A stretch of 64,000 nt of DNA from Phormidium tenue FACHB-1052 (lineage in GTDB: Bacteria; Cyanobacteriota; Cyanobacteriia; Phormidesmidales; Phormidesmidaceae). Position numbers and translations under genes: made by a program. A model generated the notes under the pieces. That model did not search any database. It was not told the origin of the DNA and saw only the letters and a program-made list of their open reading frames with translations. The stretch is from assembly GCF_014696675.1 (NCBI RefSeq), contig NZ_JACJQN010000010.1, forward strand, positions 1 through 64,000, read 5' to 3'. Shown here in pieces: positions 7,594 through 16,315 of this stretch (its first letter is position 1; each line of letters begins with the position of its first letter).

Positions 7594-9927
7594 ATGCTCC
7601 TACCTACTCTGCTCCTCTCCCTCACCATCGTCCTCATTCTTTTGATCGCTGTCCCTTCGCTCCGGCGAAGTCTTATCTCAACCCCCCTTGGCAAAGTTGC
7701 TCGCAAACAGCTGCCCAAAATCTCCGACACCGAGCGAGCCGCGATCGAGGCAGGCCAAGTCTGGATCGAAGGCGAGTTTTTCTCTGGAAACCCCGACTGG
7801 CAAAGAATACTCAACGAACCCTACCCCTCGGTGCCGCCCGAGGTGCAGGCCTTCCTCGACGGCCCAGTGGAGCAGGTTTGTCAGATGGCGACCGACTGGG
7901 AGATCTACCAGCGCAAAGACCTGCCTCCGGCGGTGTGGAAGTTTCTTAAGCACGAAAAATTCTTCGGCATGATGATTCCCCAGGAGTTTAGCGGTCTGGG
8001 CTTTTCGAACCTGGCCTACAGCGCCGTAATGGTGAAGCTGGCGTCGCGCTCCTTTACCCACGTGGCCACGGTGGGGGTGACCAATTCCCTCGGCCCAGCT
8101 AAATTGCTGCTGCGCTACGGCACCCCCGAGCAAAAGGCTCGCTACCTGCCGCGCCTAGCCATTGGCGAAGAAATTCCCTGCTTTGCGTTGACCGAGCCTT
8201 TGGCCGGGTCTGATGCCGCCAGTCTCACCTCTCGCGGTGAAGTATTTAAAGGAGAAGACGGCCAGCTGTATCTGCGGCTGAACTGGAAAAAGCGCTATAT
8301 CACCCTGGGGGCGATCGCAACGCTGATCGGCCTCGCCTTTCGCCTCTACGACCCCGACAACCTGCTGGGGCTGGGCCATGACGTGGGCATCACCTGCGCC
8401 CTGGTGCCAAGGGAAACCCCTGGCGTTGTCATCGACCATCGCCACGACCCCATGGGCGTGCCCTTCTTTAACTCCCCCATTGAGGGCCACGACGTAGTGT
8501 TACCCATCGACCAGATCATCGGCGGCGTTGCTCAAGCAGGCCAGGGTTGGAAGATGCTAATGCAGACTTTGGCAGCGGGTCGGGGTATTAGCTTCCCCGC
8601 CACCTGTACTGGGGTGGCCAAGTTAGTATCGCGGGTGGCCAGCGCTCACAGCGTCGTACGTCAGCAGTTTGGTTTGCCCATCGGTCGCTTCGAGGGGGTC
8701 GAAGAACCTCTGGCCCGCATTGCCGGATTGACCTATGTCGTCGATGCCGCTCGCCTCTACACCTGTGGCGCGGTGGATAGTGGGGCGCAGCCGGCGGTGG
8801 TGAGTGCGATCGCAAAGTACCAAAGCACCGAGCTAGCCCGCACCATCGTCAACGACGGCATGGATATCCTCGGCGGTTCCGGCATTTGCCGGGGGCCGCG
8901 CAACCTGCTGGCCAACGTCTACACCGCCATTCCCATCGCCGTCACCGTTGAGGGGGCCAACATTCTCACCCGCACCCTGATGATCTTTGGCCAGGGCGTT
9001 ATCCGCTGCCACCCCTACCTCTACGATGAGATTCAGGCTCTCTACGACAGCGATTGGGTTGCCTTTGACCGGCTGCTGTGGGGCCATGTTGGCACGTTTA
9101 TTCACAACGTCGGTCGATCTATTGGGCTGGGTTTTACCCAGGGGCGATTGGCCAAAGCTCCAGTCAGCGGCCCTACCGCCCCCTACTACCGCAAACTCTC
9201 CTGGGCTTCGGCCACTTTCGCCATCCTCACCGATGTCGCGCTGATCCGCTACGGCGGCAGCCTTAAACGCCACGAAAATCTTACTGGCCGCTATGCCGAT
9301 GCCCTCTCCTGGCTATATTTGACCAGTGCCATGTTGCGCCGGTTTGAGGCCGAAGGGCGACCCGACGCCGACTTAGCAACGGTAGAATGGGCAGCCCAGT
9401 ATGGCCTGGTTCAAATTCAAACCGCCTTTGAGGGCATCGTCAGCAACCTATCGCTGCCTGTGGTTGGGACGCTGCTTAAGCCGCTGATGGGGCTTGGGCT
9501 GAGGCTAAATCCCCTAGCGACCCTGCCCACCGATCGCCTAGGGCACCAGGTGGCGAAAGATCTGCAAACGATGGAGGGCATGCGCGATCGCCTCACCGCT
9601 GGCATCTATCTGCCCACTGACCCCACTGAAGCGCTGGGCCGCCTAGAGCAGGCCCATACCCTCAGCCACCAGGCCGACCCCATTCACCGTCGCCTCAAAG
9701 ACGCTGTCCGCACCGGGCAACTAGCTACCGATGGTTCAGAATCCCTAGAAACCCTGGCCCACCGGGCAGGGCTGCTCACCCAGAGCGAATGGGATGTTCT
9801 GATGGCGGCGGATGAAGCCCGCAAAGACGCCATCCAGGTCGATGCCTTCACCTTTGACGAATACGAGGCTGGTAGCACAGTAGATCTAATTGACGCCCCT
9901 CAGCCGTTGCTGTCCGATCGAGGATAG
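7594..9927 (+). CDS. fadE: Acyl-CoA dehydrogenase, E. coli FadE type with N-terminal membrane segment
   Basis: A 777-residue flavoprotein expected to introduce the trans-2 double bond into acyl-CoA. The start at 7594 gives a hydrophobic N-terminus (MLLPTLLLSLTIVLILLIAV), i.e. a membrane anchor, as in E. coli FadE; upstream is REP repeat. Recognisable stretches are FALTEPLAGSDAASL, EPLARIAGLTYVVDAARLYT, DILGGSGICRGPRN and ITVEGANILTRTLMIFGQG, the last characteristic of the long FadE family. The C-terminal 250 residues correspond to the DUF1974 part (GGSLKRHENLTGRYADALS, ADPIHRRLKDA). It is the last gene of the cluster; a strong hairpin terminator follows at 9959-9998. Confidence 0.92.
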   Translation: MLLPTLLLSLTIVLILLIAVPSLRRSLISTPLGKVARKQLPKISDTERAAIEAGQVWIEGEFFSGNPDWQRILNEPYPSVPPEVQAFLDGPVEQVCQMATDWEIYQRKDLPPAVWKFLKHEKFFGMMIPQEFSGLGFSNLAYSAVMVKLASRSFTHVATVGVTNSLGPAKLLLRYGTPEQKARYLPRLAIGEEIPCFALTEPLAGSDAASLTSRGEVFKGEDGQLYLRLNWKKRYITLGAIATLIGLAFRLYDPDNLLGLGHDVGITCALVPRETPGVVIDHRHDPMGVPFFNSPIEGHDVVLPIDQIIGGVAQAGQGWKMLMQTLAAGRGISFPATCTGVAKLVSRVASAHSVVRQQFGLPIGRFEGVEEPLARIAGLTYVVDAARLYTCGAVDSGAQPAVVSAIAKYQSTELARTIVNDGMDILGGSGICRGPRNLLANVYTAIPIAVTVEGANILTRTLMIFGQGVIRCHPYLYDEIQALYDSDWVAFDRLLWGHVGTFIHNVGRSIGLGFTQGRLAKAPVSGPTAPYYRKLSWASATFAILTDVALIRYGGSLKRHENLTGRYADALSWLYLTSAMLRRFEAEGRPDADLATVEWAAQYGLVQIQTAFEGIVSNLSLPVVGTLLKPLMGLGLRLNPLATLPTDRLGHQVAKDLQTMEGMRDRLTAGIYLPTDPTEALGRLEQAHTLSHQADPIHRRLKDAVRTGQLATDGSESLETLAHRAGLLTQSEWDVLMAADEARKDAIQVDAFTFDEYEAGSTVDLIDAPQPLLSDRG

Positions 9928-9958
9928 AAGTTAATCCTGTTTCAAGACTCACAAACTT

Positions 9959-9998
9959 TAACCTGGGACTCCTTTAAATCTAAAAGAGTCCCAGGTTA
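9959..9998. terminator. Bidirectional hairpin terminator between convergent genes
   Basis: TAACCTGGGACTC (9959-9971) and GAGTCCCAGGTTA (9986-9998) form a perfect 13-bp stem with an A/T-rich loop. It lies between the convergent fadE and the minus-strand lipoprotein gene and can serve both. Confidence 0.7.
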
Positions 9999-10076
9999 AG
10001 ACTTTCGGTTTGTCAGAACTGATCCCCTTGTCAGACTAACCAAGACGATACTCACCATAGATTTGTGCAGATCGGG

Positions 10077-10727
10077 CTAAGGCTGGCACACTACACTGAC
10101 CGATTCGACCAGCTCGCCATCCACAGCAATTTTTAGCCAACATGAGGAGTCCGCTGTGTAGTATTCCATAAAGCTGCCATCCTCGCGATCGCTCACTACC
10201 GGCACACCATAGCGCTCGCGCACTTGCTCAAAATCCATGCCGGGGCACACTCCTGCTGGGGTGCAATATTGGTCGCTGGTGCTGGTCATGCCAATCACCG
10301 TCCCCTCCTCCAGCAAAACGGTGAAACCAGGGTAGTCGAGCTGACTATAAAACGAGCTGCTCACCTGACTCGGCTGCCCAAATTCACGAATAACCGTCTT
10401 CCCCTCAACCCCAAGCGAAAGACCGCCTAGACGAAGTTCCTGCTCTGGCAAATCTTGCGATCGCAACTCAGAAGTTTGCTCAGCCACAGCCTGCTTTTGG
10501 CCCAAGGTTGTAGTCGGACTTTCTTCTACGCTGGCCTGCTCTATCTGGAGTGATAAATCCGTTGATTCCTTGGGCAAAGAACTGCTAAGTGAGCTAGGTT
10601 CGACCGAAGAAATTGGTGCAATATTAGATGCAGTCGAATTAGTACATCCTATTAAAATCACTCCAGCCAAACCTGAACCAATCACTCTAGCCAAAGCCGG
10701 ACAATTAGACTTCCAACTTTCCCACAT
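10077..10727 (-). CDS. Predicted lipoprotein, unknown function
   Basis: A 216-residue protein with a hydrophobic N-terminus ending in a lipobox-like IGCTNST near residue 28, so export and lipid anchoring are likely. A Ser/Glu-rich linker follows. The C-terminal part (EQELRLGGLSLGVEGKTVIREFGQP, then PGMDFEQVRERYGVPVV) looks like two copies of a small module in which a glycine-rich start leads into a helix with RxxxGxP, as in SmpA/OmlA-like or DUF4309-type repeats. That likeness is an impression, not established. The start codon follows directly on the stop of the upstream lipoprotein gene, so the two are co-transcribed. Confidence 0.7.
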   Translation of the reverse strand: MWESWKSNCPALARVIGSGLAGVILIGCTNSTASNIAPISSVEPSSLSSSLPKESTDLSLQIEQASVEESPTTTLGQKQAVAEQTSELRSQDLPEQELRLGGLSLGVEGKTVIREFGQPSQVSSSFYSQLDYPGFTVLLEEGTVIGMTSTSDQYCTPAGVCPGMDFEQVRERYGVPVVSDREDGSFMEYYTADSSCWLKIAVDGELVESVSVVCQP

Positions 10728-11462
10728 TTAATTGCTCTGCTCAGATAAACTTTCTTCCACCGATCGCCACCCATTTTCAGTACAGACGCCAGCTTCATCA
10801 GGGCGAGGAAGACACCAGTAGTTTTCACCGTCAAATATCACCCCTTGCTGGATATAAGTTAGCTCTACCAGAGGATTCCACTCTTTCTCGCCCATTTCAT
10901 CATAGTAGCGATACTGGTCGCCAAAAACCTCTAGGCCTTGATCGGTACCACCCAGCACATATAACCCATCCAAAATAGGCGGCGATGTCGTGGCGTCATA
11001 AAGCTCTGACTCACAGGGTTCACCCTCACCATTGCAGCCGCTGATAATATCCCCATCTTCAGATATTTTAGAGATGGTGTTTCCCTCTATCCGCAATCGC
11101 TCTCCATCATCTAGGATGAGAGGATTAGAAAACTGTCCCCGATAGAGCACAGAACTGCTTTCGGTGCCGTGCTGTTCCACGGTAGTCGCGCCATCTAATT
11201 CAATGGTGATCGATTGCCCGGTGCCATTGCCGCCGTAGAAGTTAAAGTAGCGATCGCCAAAAAATGGCGGTTCTTCTGCCGCTAACTCAACTGATTCTGA
11301 GTTTCCAGAAGACTCATTTGGGTCTATTTTTGAGGCTAAATCGGCATCTACTGAAGTGCTAGAGGGCGTGACGTTAGCACATCCAGTTATCAACCCAGAA
11401 AGCCCGATCAGGGCGACGGTGGAAATGCGAGTTAGACACAATTTCAAAAGTATTTTCATCAT
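10728..11462 (-). CDS. Predicted lipoprotein, unknown function
   Basis: A 244-residue protein. The start at 11462 (or 11459, in frame) gives a classical signal peptide with lipobox ITGCANV; longer upstream frames lack this logic. The mature part is rich in Gly, Asp and Glu and contains short beta-like stretches (FFGDRYFNFYGGNGTGQS, GLYVLGGTDQGLEVFGDQY) and the tail VFDGENYWCLPRP. No family was recognised. It lies directly before the 10077-10727 lipoprotein gene with no gap, so both probably act in the same envelope process. Confidence 0.65.
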   Translation of the reverse strand: MMKILLKLCLTRISTVALIGLSGLITGCANVTPSSTSVDADLASKIDPNESSGNSESVELAAEEPPFFGDRYFNFYGGNGTGQSITIELDGATTVEQHGTESSSVLYRGQFSNPLILDDGERLRIEGNTISKISEDGDIISGCNGEGEPCESELYDATTSPPILDGLYVLGGTDQGLEVFGDQYRYYDEMGEKEWNPLVELTYIQQGVIFDGENYWCLPRPDEAGVCTENGWRSVEESLSEQSN

Positions 11463-11661
11463 AAAAATCTCGTTTAATAGGCTGTGCTTCATAGGGGTTG
11501 CGGCCCTAACCAGAGAGGGCATCACCGTAGAAATAAACGAGCGATAGCGCCCGCCACCTCCATGCAAGCCTAGCAGCGGAGTTTTGTCCCTAGAAAAACG
11601 CCAGATTCCCAACTGGACTCGGTTTTCTAGGGAGAAACACCCCCTTTACAGTCATCTGGTA

Positions 11662-12726
11662 TTACAGCCCTGAGAGCCGTACCTTGTAAGGAATTTCTTC
11701 GACTGGCACATCTTCAACATCCCAGTCGTCGTAGCGCAGCTGAAGCCGCTTTTCTCCGGCGTAGCCTACCAGCTTGCCGCCGTAGTGTTTGGCCTCAGTG
11801 CCCAGGCTTTGAATGCGCACCATACCGTTGAAGACCGTAGCGCGAGCCAGATAAATTACTAGGTCATCGCGAGAAGGGCGATTCACCGTCGTGCTGGCGG
11901 TCAGGTGGCCCAGGCCACGCTCATCCATTTCTTGCCCCAGGGCCAATGCCGTGTTGCGAATGCCGCGAATCGCCACGATCGCTGACGCCACCGCCATGGT
12001 GATATCGACCCCCTCATCAGTCAAAATCTGCTGGGACGACAAAAACTGAAAATTGCGCTCCCCCAGGTCACTGCGAATGCGGCGGTGAATCAAATTCTCT
12101 GACTGATAACTGGTCAGGGCACCCACGATCGCCCCGCAGGCCGCCCGAGGTTCTCGCCAGGGAGATTCGCGGGTCTTGCCGTAGACCTGCTTGCCATCTT
12201 CTTGAATGCGCCCCACGTGGGTTTTGAGATCGATCGCCACCAGCGAAATCGACTGCGGGTTGCCCTCATAGACCCGCCGTTTGAGCTTTTCATCCAGCTC
12301 GTGGGCCACGGTGACGTGGGCCAGGGTGGCCCCATTGTCGGTGCCGCCCCCAGCGGGGAAAAACGCCTCCAGCTTGAGTTCGCCAATCTCTGACAGGGTG
12401 GCAAACCGGGAGGCCACCACGTCGCGGTAGCGTTTGGTGGCCTCACCCTGGTGAATGCGATCGCCGCAGTTGGTGTAGGCTAGCGTCGTCACTGCGCTGG
12501 GCAGGCTCATATCGGCCCCGCAGGCCTGAATATCCGTTGGGCTAGCCCCAGCAAATTGCAGCTCGTCGCGCAGCAGCTGTAGCCCTTTGATCAGCGCGTA
12601 GCGATCGCTGACGATCTCGTTTAAGTAGTTGTGGTAAGCGTTGCGCTCCATGCCAAAGCTGGCGGGAAGCTGCCAAAATCGCTCAATCCGCACCTGACTT
12701 GGGGCAGCGTCAAAGGGCAAAACCAT
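11662..12726 (-). CDS. Conserved hypothetical protein
   Basis: A 354-residue soluble protein with no signal peptide or membrane segment. Notable stretches are QACGADMSLPSAVTTLAYTN, AFFPAGGGTDNGATLAHVTV and VAIDLKTHVGRIQEDGK near the middle, the last resembling a beta-strand followed by an acidic residue as in some nuclease folds. This was not enough to assign a family. The C-terminus (GGKLVGYAGEKRLQLRYDDW) looks like a small beta domain. Coding quality is good and it is GC-rich like its neighbours. It appears to be transcribed alone. Confidence 0.6.
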   Translation of the reverse strand: MVLPFDAAPSQVRIERFWQLPASFGMERNAYHNYLNEIVSDRYALIKGLQLLRDELQFAGASPTDIQACGADMSLPSAVTTLAYTNCGDRIHQGEATKRYRDVVASRFATLSEIGELKLEAFFPAGGGTDNGATLAHVTVAHELDEKLKRRVYEGNPQSISLVAIDLKTHVGRIQEDGKQVYGKTRESPWREPRAACGAIVGALTSYQSENLIHRRIRSDLGERNFQFLSSQQILTDEGVDITMAVASAIVAIRGIRNTALALGQEMDERGLGHLTASTTVNRPSRDDLVIYLARATVFNGMVRIQSLGTEAKHYGGKLVGYAGEKRLQLRYDDWDVEDVPVEEIPYKVRLSGL

Positions 12727-13142
12727 GGCAAGTAGACCCCTTTGGGTGAAATAGCTGGTTTGAACTCATGCCATAGTAAGCGGTCTGGCCCAAAAAACAT
12801 CCCCTTGACCCGGGCTGACTGGGAGAAAACTGCTCTAAGGCGCAACGGCCTCATTCTAGGTCTATTCATTTTTTAATTGAGACTCAATCAAAGGCAAATG
12901 GGTCTCATCCCGAGATTTTGCTTTTGCAGGGTTTGCAGAGGGACGCGATCGCATCTCCGATGCCGCGCAATGTCTCGTATAAGAGTGTTCAGTTAGTTAA
13001 TTCTCAGCCTGGCTCACCAGAAGTTCTGGCTGGCAAAAGGTTTCGGTAGTTAACAACAGCCTGCGCAAAGCCAATACTGTCCTATATTCTGAGTATTTTG
13101 TTGTCTTAAAGACATTAATAAGCCCTTAATTGAGATAAAAAC
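12727..13142. other. Divergent intergenic region
   Basis: 416 bases separate the divergent genes at 11662-12726 and 13143-13619. No gene is seen. The 150 bases before 13143 become AT-rich and probably hold that gene's promoter; no box could be fixed with confidence. Confidence 0.4.
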
Positions 13143-13619
13143 ATGCTTAAAAATCCTCTGATTCCTGCCCTGGCCGCCAGTGCGCTGTTGATTGCCTTGG
13201 CCGCCTGTCAGCCGACGGCCACCACCCCAGATACCGGTGGAGAGACCACCATCGAAGCCCCAGTCACCGAGCCACCGGAGGGGGATGCCGTAGGCGATCG
13301 CGCCGACTATACCGAAGTGCCCGTGCCTGGCGGGGCCGTCGGGGCAGAGCCCACCGAAGTTGCCCTGGCCGCCTTTGGCAGCACCGAACCGGGCGAAGGC
13401 AACTTTGAAGAAGACGTTGAAGTGGTCGAGCAAACCGACGCCATGGCCCTGGTAATTCTCACCCAAACCGGCCTCGCCGACGACTCCGTCAACGGCATGC
13501 GCTATCGCCTGGAGTTTGTGCCCGAGGGCGACCAATGGCGGCTCGACTGGGCCGGTAGCCAGGTGCGCTGCCAACCCGATCGCGGCTCCCAAGAATGGTC
13601 TACCGACTTGTGCATTTAA
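13143..13619 (+). CDS. Predicted lipoprotein, unknown function
   Basis: A 158-residue protein with a short signal peptide and lipobox LAACQP at about residue 20-25, so it is probably lipid-anchored in the cell envelope. A Thr/Pro/Glu-rich linker follows. The C-terminal half (ALVILTQTGLADDSVNGMRYRLEFVPEGDQWRLDW) looks like a small alpha-beta domain ending in GSQVRCQPDRGSQEWS. No family is assigned. It is a single-gene unit followed by hairpins at 13688-13744. Confidence 0.7.
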   Translation: MLKNPLIPALAASALLIALAACQPTATTPDTGGETTIEAPVTEPPEGDAVGDRADYTEVPVPGGAVGAEPTEVALAAFGSTEPGEGNFEEDVEVVEQTDAMALVILTQTGLADDSVNGMRYRLEFVPEGDQWRLDWAGSQVRCQPDRGSQEWSTDLCI

Positions 13620-13687
13620 GCTAGCCCTAATGTTGTTAATCCCTGCCTTAGCTTAAGTAAACGGGCTTACCGGCTCAGCCAACAGGC

Positions 13688-13744
13688 CTGGGCTGTAGGC
13701 CCAGCTAATACCAATTCAGCAAACCCAGCGCTCCTAAAAGGAGC
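13688..13744. terminator. Two hairpins between convergent genes
   Basis: CTGGGC/GCCCAG (13688-13704) and GCTCCT/AGGAGC (13730-13744) form two short stems in the gap between the lipoprotein gene and the minus-strand gene ending at 13752. There is no clear T tract, so these are only probable terminators. Confidence 0.35.
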
Positions 13745-13751
13745 TTCGTCG

Positions 13752-14681
13752 TTAGGTCGAGGCCTGCGTTTCAGAAGCCATGGGGTTGTCTGCATCCTCT
13801 GCCTGACCGTTGTTCCCCAAACCGCTTGCCTCCAGGTGTCGCAGAATAGATTGCACGATAGGAAGCGCAATGCTAGCCCCAAAAAGAGCATTGAAACCGG
13901 TAATCACAGCGGGCGCTGATAAAACAACCGCAATTTCTGGAAAAAGCGCGATTACGGTAATCAAAATTAGGAAGAAAATTGGGGTGGCAATACCTGCACT
14001 AACAGCCGCCGCCACAATTTTGTCTCGAAATTCCTCTGATGTAATGTCGCCACGGTGGAGATCTAGCGTGTAGGCCACGGCTGTGACTACAGCCTGGGTT
14101 AATACGGCGGTGCCTGTAGCGGCTACCCCCAACTTGCCAATGGTCAACGAATTTTTGAGTACCGAGTCTACAGCGTTGTAGAGACGAATGTAGATCTGCT
14201 CTTGCCCTGTCATCAGGTCAGCACCCCGTCGCAGGTTATTCGTGCCGACTTCCCAAACGATGTTCTCAGCGCCGTTGCTGCCGCCTCGGGCATGGGGTCG
14301 AATGTGGCTACCGTGCTTATCAGAGAGAAATACCCGAATATTGCGTTCGCTCACCCCCAACTTAGAGGTGCCCGGAATTTTGTTAAATAGCGCCATAACA
14401 TCGGCTTCAGACCGAGGCGTATCGCTCAAACGTACTCCCGCTGTTTGCACTCGCCGCGCCAGCTTGGGCATTTCTACCGCTAGTTCCTGAGCAGTGCGTG
14501 GCAGATCCTTCAACGCTTGGGCGATCGCCGCGCCAGAGGTTGCCGCACCAGCAAGGGTAGTTTGCATGGAGCCAACAGCAACTTTAGCTTCCGAAGTTGC
14601 TGCCTCAATGTGAGTGCCAAGCTGATGGGCAGCCTCAGCTGCTTTGGCAGAAAGAGCTTTGGCAGGATTGGAAAAATTCAT
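13752..14681 (-). CDS. Membrane protein with HNH-like motif
   Basis: A 309-residue protein. The N-terminal third is Ala-rich and helical (apolipophorin/phasin-like composition). Residues about 120-150 read DKHGSHIRPHARGGSNGAEN followed by IVWEVGTNNLRRG. The spacing of H, GG, N, WE and N resembles the SHI.P...GG....N..WE..N core of HNH-type nucleases. The C-terminal half has two or three hydrophobic segments (LTQAVVTAVAYTL; ATPIFFLILITVIALFPEIA; a third near ALFGASIALPIV). A nuclease-like motif tied to membrane segments suggests a toxin- or defence-like protein, but this is inference; it could also be a structural membrane protein that only keeps the motif. Confidence 0.55.
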   Translation of the reverse strand: MNFSNPAKALSAKAAEAAHQLGTHIEAATSEAKVAVGSMQTTLAGAATSGAAIAQALKDLPRTAQELAVEMPKLARRVQTAGVRLSDTPRSEADVMALFNKIPGTSKLGVSERNIRVFLSDKHGSHIRPHARGGSNGAENIVWEVGTNNLRRGADLMTGQEQIYIRLYNAVDSVLKNSLTIGKLGVAATGTAVLTQAVVTAVAYTLDLHRGDITSEEFRDKIVAAAVSAGIATPIFFLILITVIALFPEIAVVLSAPAVITGFNALFGASIALPIVQSILRHLEASGLGNNGQAEDADNPMASETQAST

Positions 14682-14972
14682 CAGGGTTTAGCACTGTCTC
14701 TTATCAAAAATAAGCGTACCCTTTACGTCTCAAAAGCCTCTGGAATCGGCACAGCTTCATCGAGTATCGACCGTCAGGTCAAGACTTTGTTTGGGGATCC
14801 ACCTAGATCGTCGAGACAGCAAACGGGCTATGGCAATTTATTGAAGGCGGCATAGCCGTGGTTATTAATGAAGATTATTCTGCGTTAAGACTGTTAAAGA
14901 CTGTTGAAGAGGGCACTTCCCAGGTCTCAATTGGCCTGAGGATTGAGGAGATCAGCCTTTCGGATACCGTTT

Positions 14973-16193
14973 ATGACATCTATTCAGCGCATTGGCATTC
15001 TCACCAGCGGCGGCGACTGCCCCGGCCTCAACGCCGTCATTCGAGCGGTGGTCAAATGCGCCAACCGGCGCGGGTGGGATGTCATTGGCATACCCTACAG
15101 CACCGATGGCTTTATGCAGGTAGCCGACGGTCAGTACGACCCCGAGCACCTGCTGCTCACCGACCACGGCTACGACATTCCCGGCATTTTGCAGGGGCTC
15201 GACGTGCTGCAATTTCTCAGCGGCACCATCCTCGGTTCGCTCAGCAAAAGCCGCTTTGACGGGCCTGACCAGGTCAGCAAAATTTTGGCGGGCTACGAAA
15301 AACTCAACCTCGACGCCCTAATTGCGATCGGCGGCGACGGTAGCCTCGACATCATCTACGACCTGGCCCAGCGCGGCGGCTGGAACCTGATCGGCATTCC
15401 CAAAACCATCGACAACGACGTGCCCTTCACCGAAAAATCCATCGGCTTTAACACGGCGGTGCAGACGGTAAATAGCGCCCTCTACGACCTCACCTTTACC
15501 GCTGCCAGCCACGATCGCGTCATGGTGGTCGAGGTCATGGGTCGCGATGCCGGGCATTTGGCTCTCCACGGCGGCATTGCGGGCGGGGCCGATGTGATTC
15601 TGATTCCTGAGCTGGTACCCAACCTCAGCCCCCTGGTGATCACTCAGATCTGTCAGCACATCGCCGATCTGCGCCAGCGGGGCCGCAAGTTTGCCCTGGT
15701 GGTGGTAGCCGAGGGCGTCCACGGCGAAGACGGCAAACCCCAGCACCTGATTGGCGAAGCTCTGGCCACGGCGATCGCCGATCGCAGCCGCACCCTCTGC
15801 CAAACCGGCGACACCGCCTACTGCGACATGGATCGAGTCGAAACCCGCGCCATGGTGCTAGGCCACATCCAGCGCAGCGGCATTCCCACCGCCAGCGATC
15901 GCCTGCTGGCCTCCGCCTTTGGCCGCAAAGCGGTGGATCTGATCGCCGAGGGCCGCTACAATCGCCTGGTGGTGTGGGAAGCGGGCCGCGTCCGCTCCAA
16001 AGACCTCAGCGATGTAATCGCCACCGTGCGCGAGTGTCACCTGCGCGGCATCTGCCCCAGCCCGGTGGAAACCGACAGCACCATGGTCAAAGTGGCCCGA
16101 TCGCTGGGTATCTATGTAGGCGATCCCGATACGCTGCCCGACCCCAAGGCCGTCATGCAGGAAGTAGCGGCGATCGCGCAGCCCAGTTACTAA
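14973..16193 (+). CDS. pfkA: 6-phosphofructokinase
   Basis: A 406-residue glycolytic enzyme phosphorylating fructose 6-phosphate. It has ILTSGGDCPGLNAVIR at the N-terminus, AIGGDGSLDI, the catalytic loop PKTIDNDVPFTEKSIGF and EVMGRDAGHLALHGGIAGGA. GGDGS is the ATP-type form, whereas PKTIDND (Lys instead of Gly) is shared with PPi-dependent and mixed clades. The phosphoryl donor is therefore likely ATP but not certain. ATG at 14973 is chosen because homology begins right after it; a TTG at 14943 would add ten residues. It is longer than the 320-residue E. coli enzyme, as usual in this clade. Confidence 0.9.
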   Translation: MTSIQRIGILTSGGDCPGLNAVIRAVVKCANRRGWDVIGIPYSTDGFMQVADGQYDPEHLLLTDHGYDIPGILQGLDVLQFLSGTILGSLSKSRFDGPDQVSKILAGYEKLNLDALIAIGGDGSLDIIYDLAQRGGWNLIGIPKTIDNDVPFTEKSIGFNTAVQTVNSALYDLTFTAASHDRVMVVEVMGRDAGHLALHGGIAGGADVILIPELVPNLSPLVITQICQHIADLRQRGRKFALVVVAEGVHGEDGKPQHLIGEALATAIADRSRTLCQTGDTAYCDMDRVETRAMVLGHIQRSGIPTASDRLLASAFGRKAVDLIAEGRYNRLVVWEAGRVRSKDLSDVIATVRECHLRGICPSPVETDSTMVKVARSLGIYVGDPDTLPDPKAVMQEVAAIAQPSY

Positions 16194-16260
16194 CCAAACG
16201 CACCAGCATTGCTGTATGAGATGGCGTCTCAAGAGTCCTGTTGCTATTAGCAAAGGCGCA

Positions 16261-16300
16261 GATCCCCCTTAAGTCCCTCTTTTTAAGGGGCAGGGGGATC
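16261..16300. terminator. Inverted repeat between convergent genes, probable terminator
   Basis: GATCCCCCTTAAG at the left is matched by TTAAGGGGCAGGGGGATC at the right around a CCCTCTTTT centre. It lies between the convergent pfkA and radical SAM genes and belongs to the common CCCCCTTAA-type dispersed repeats of cyanobacteria. Confidence 0.5.
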
Positions 16301-16315
16301 GACCGGTGACTAAAC

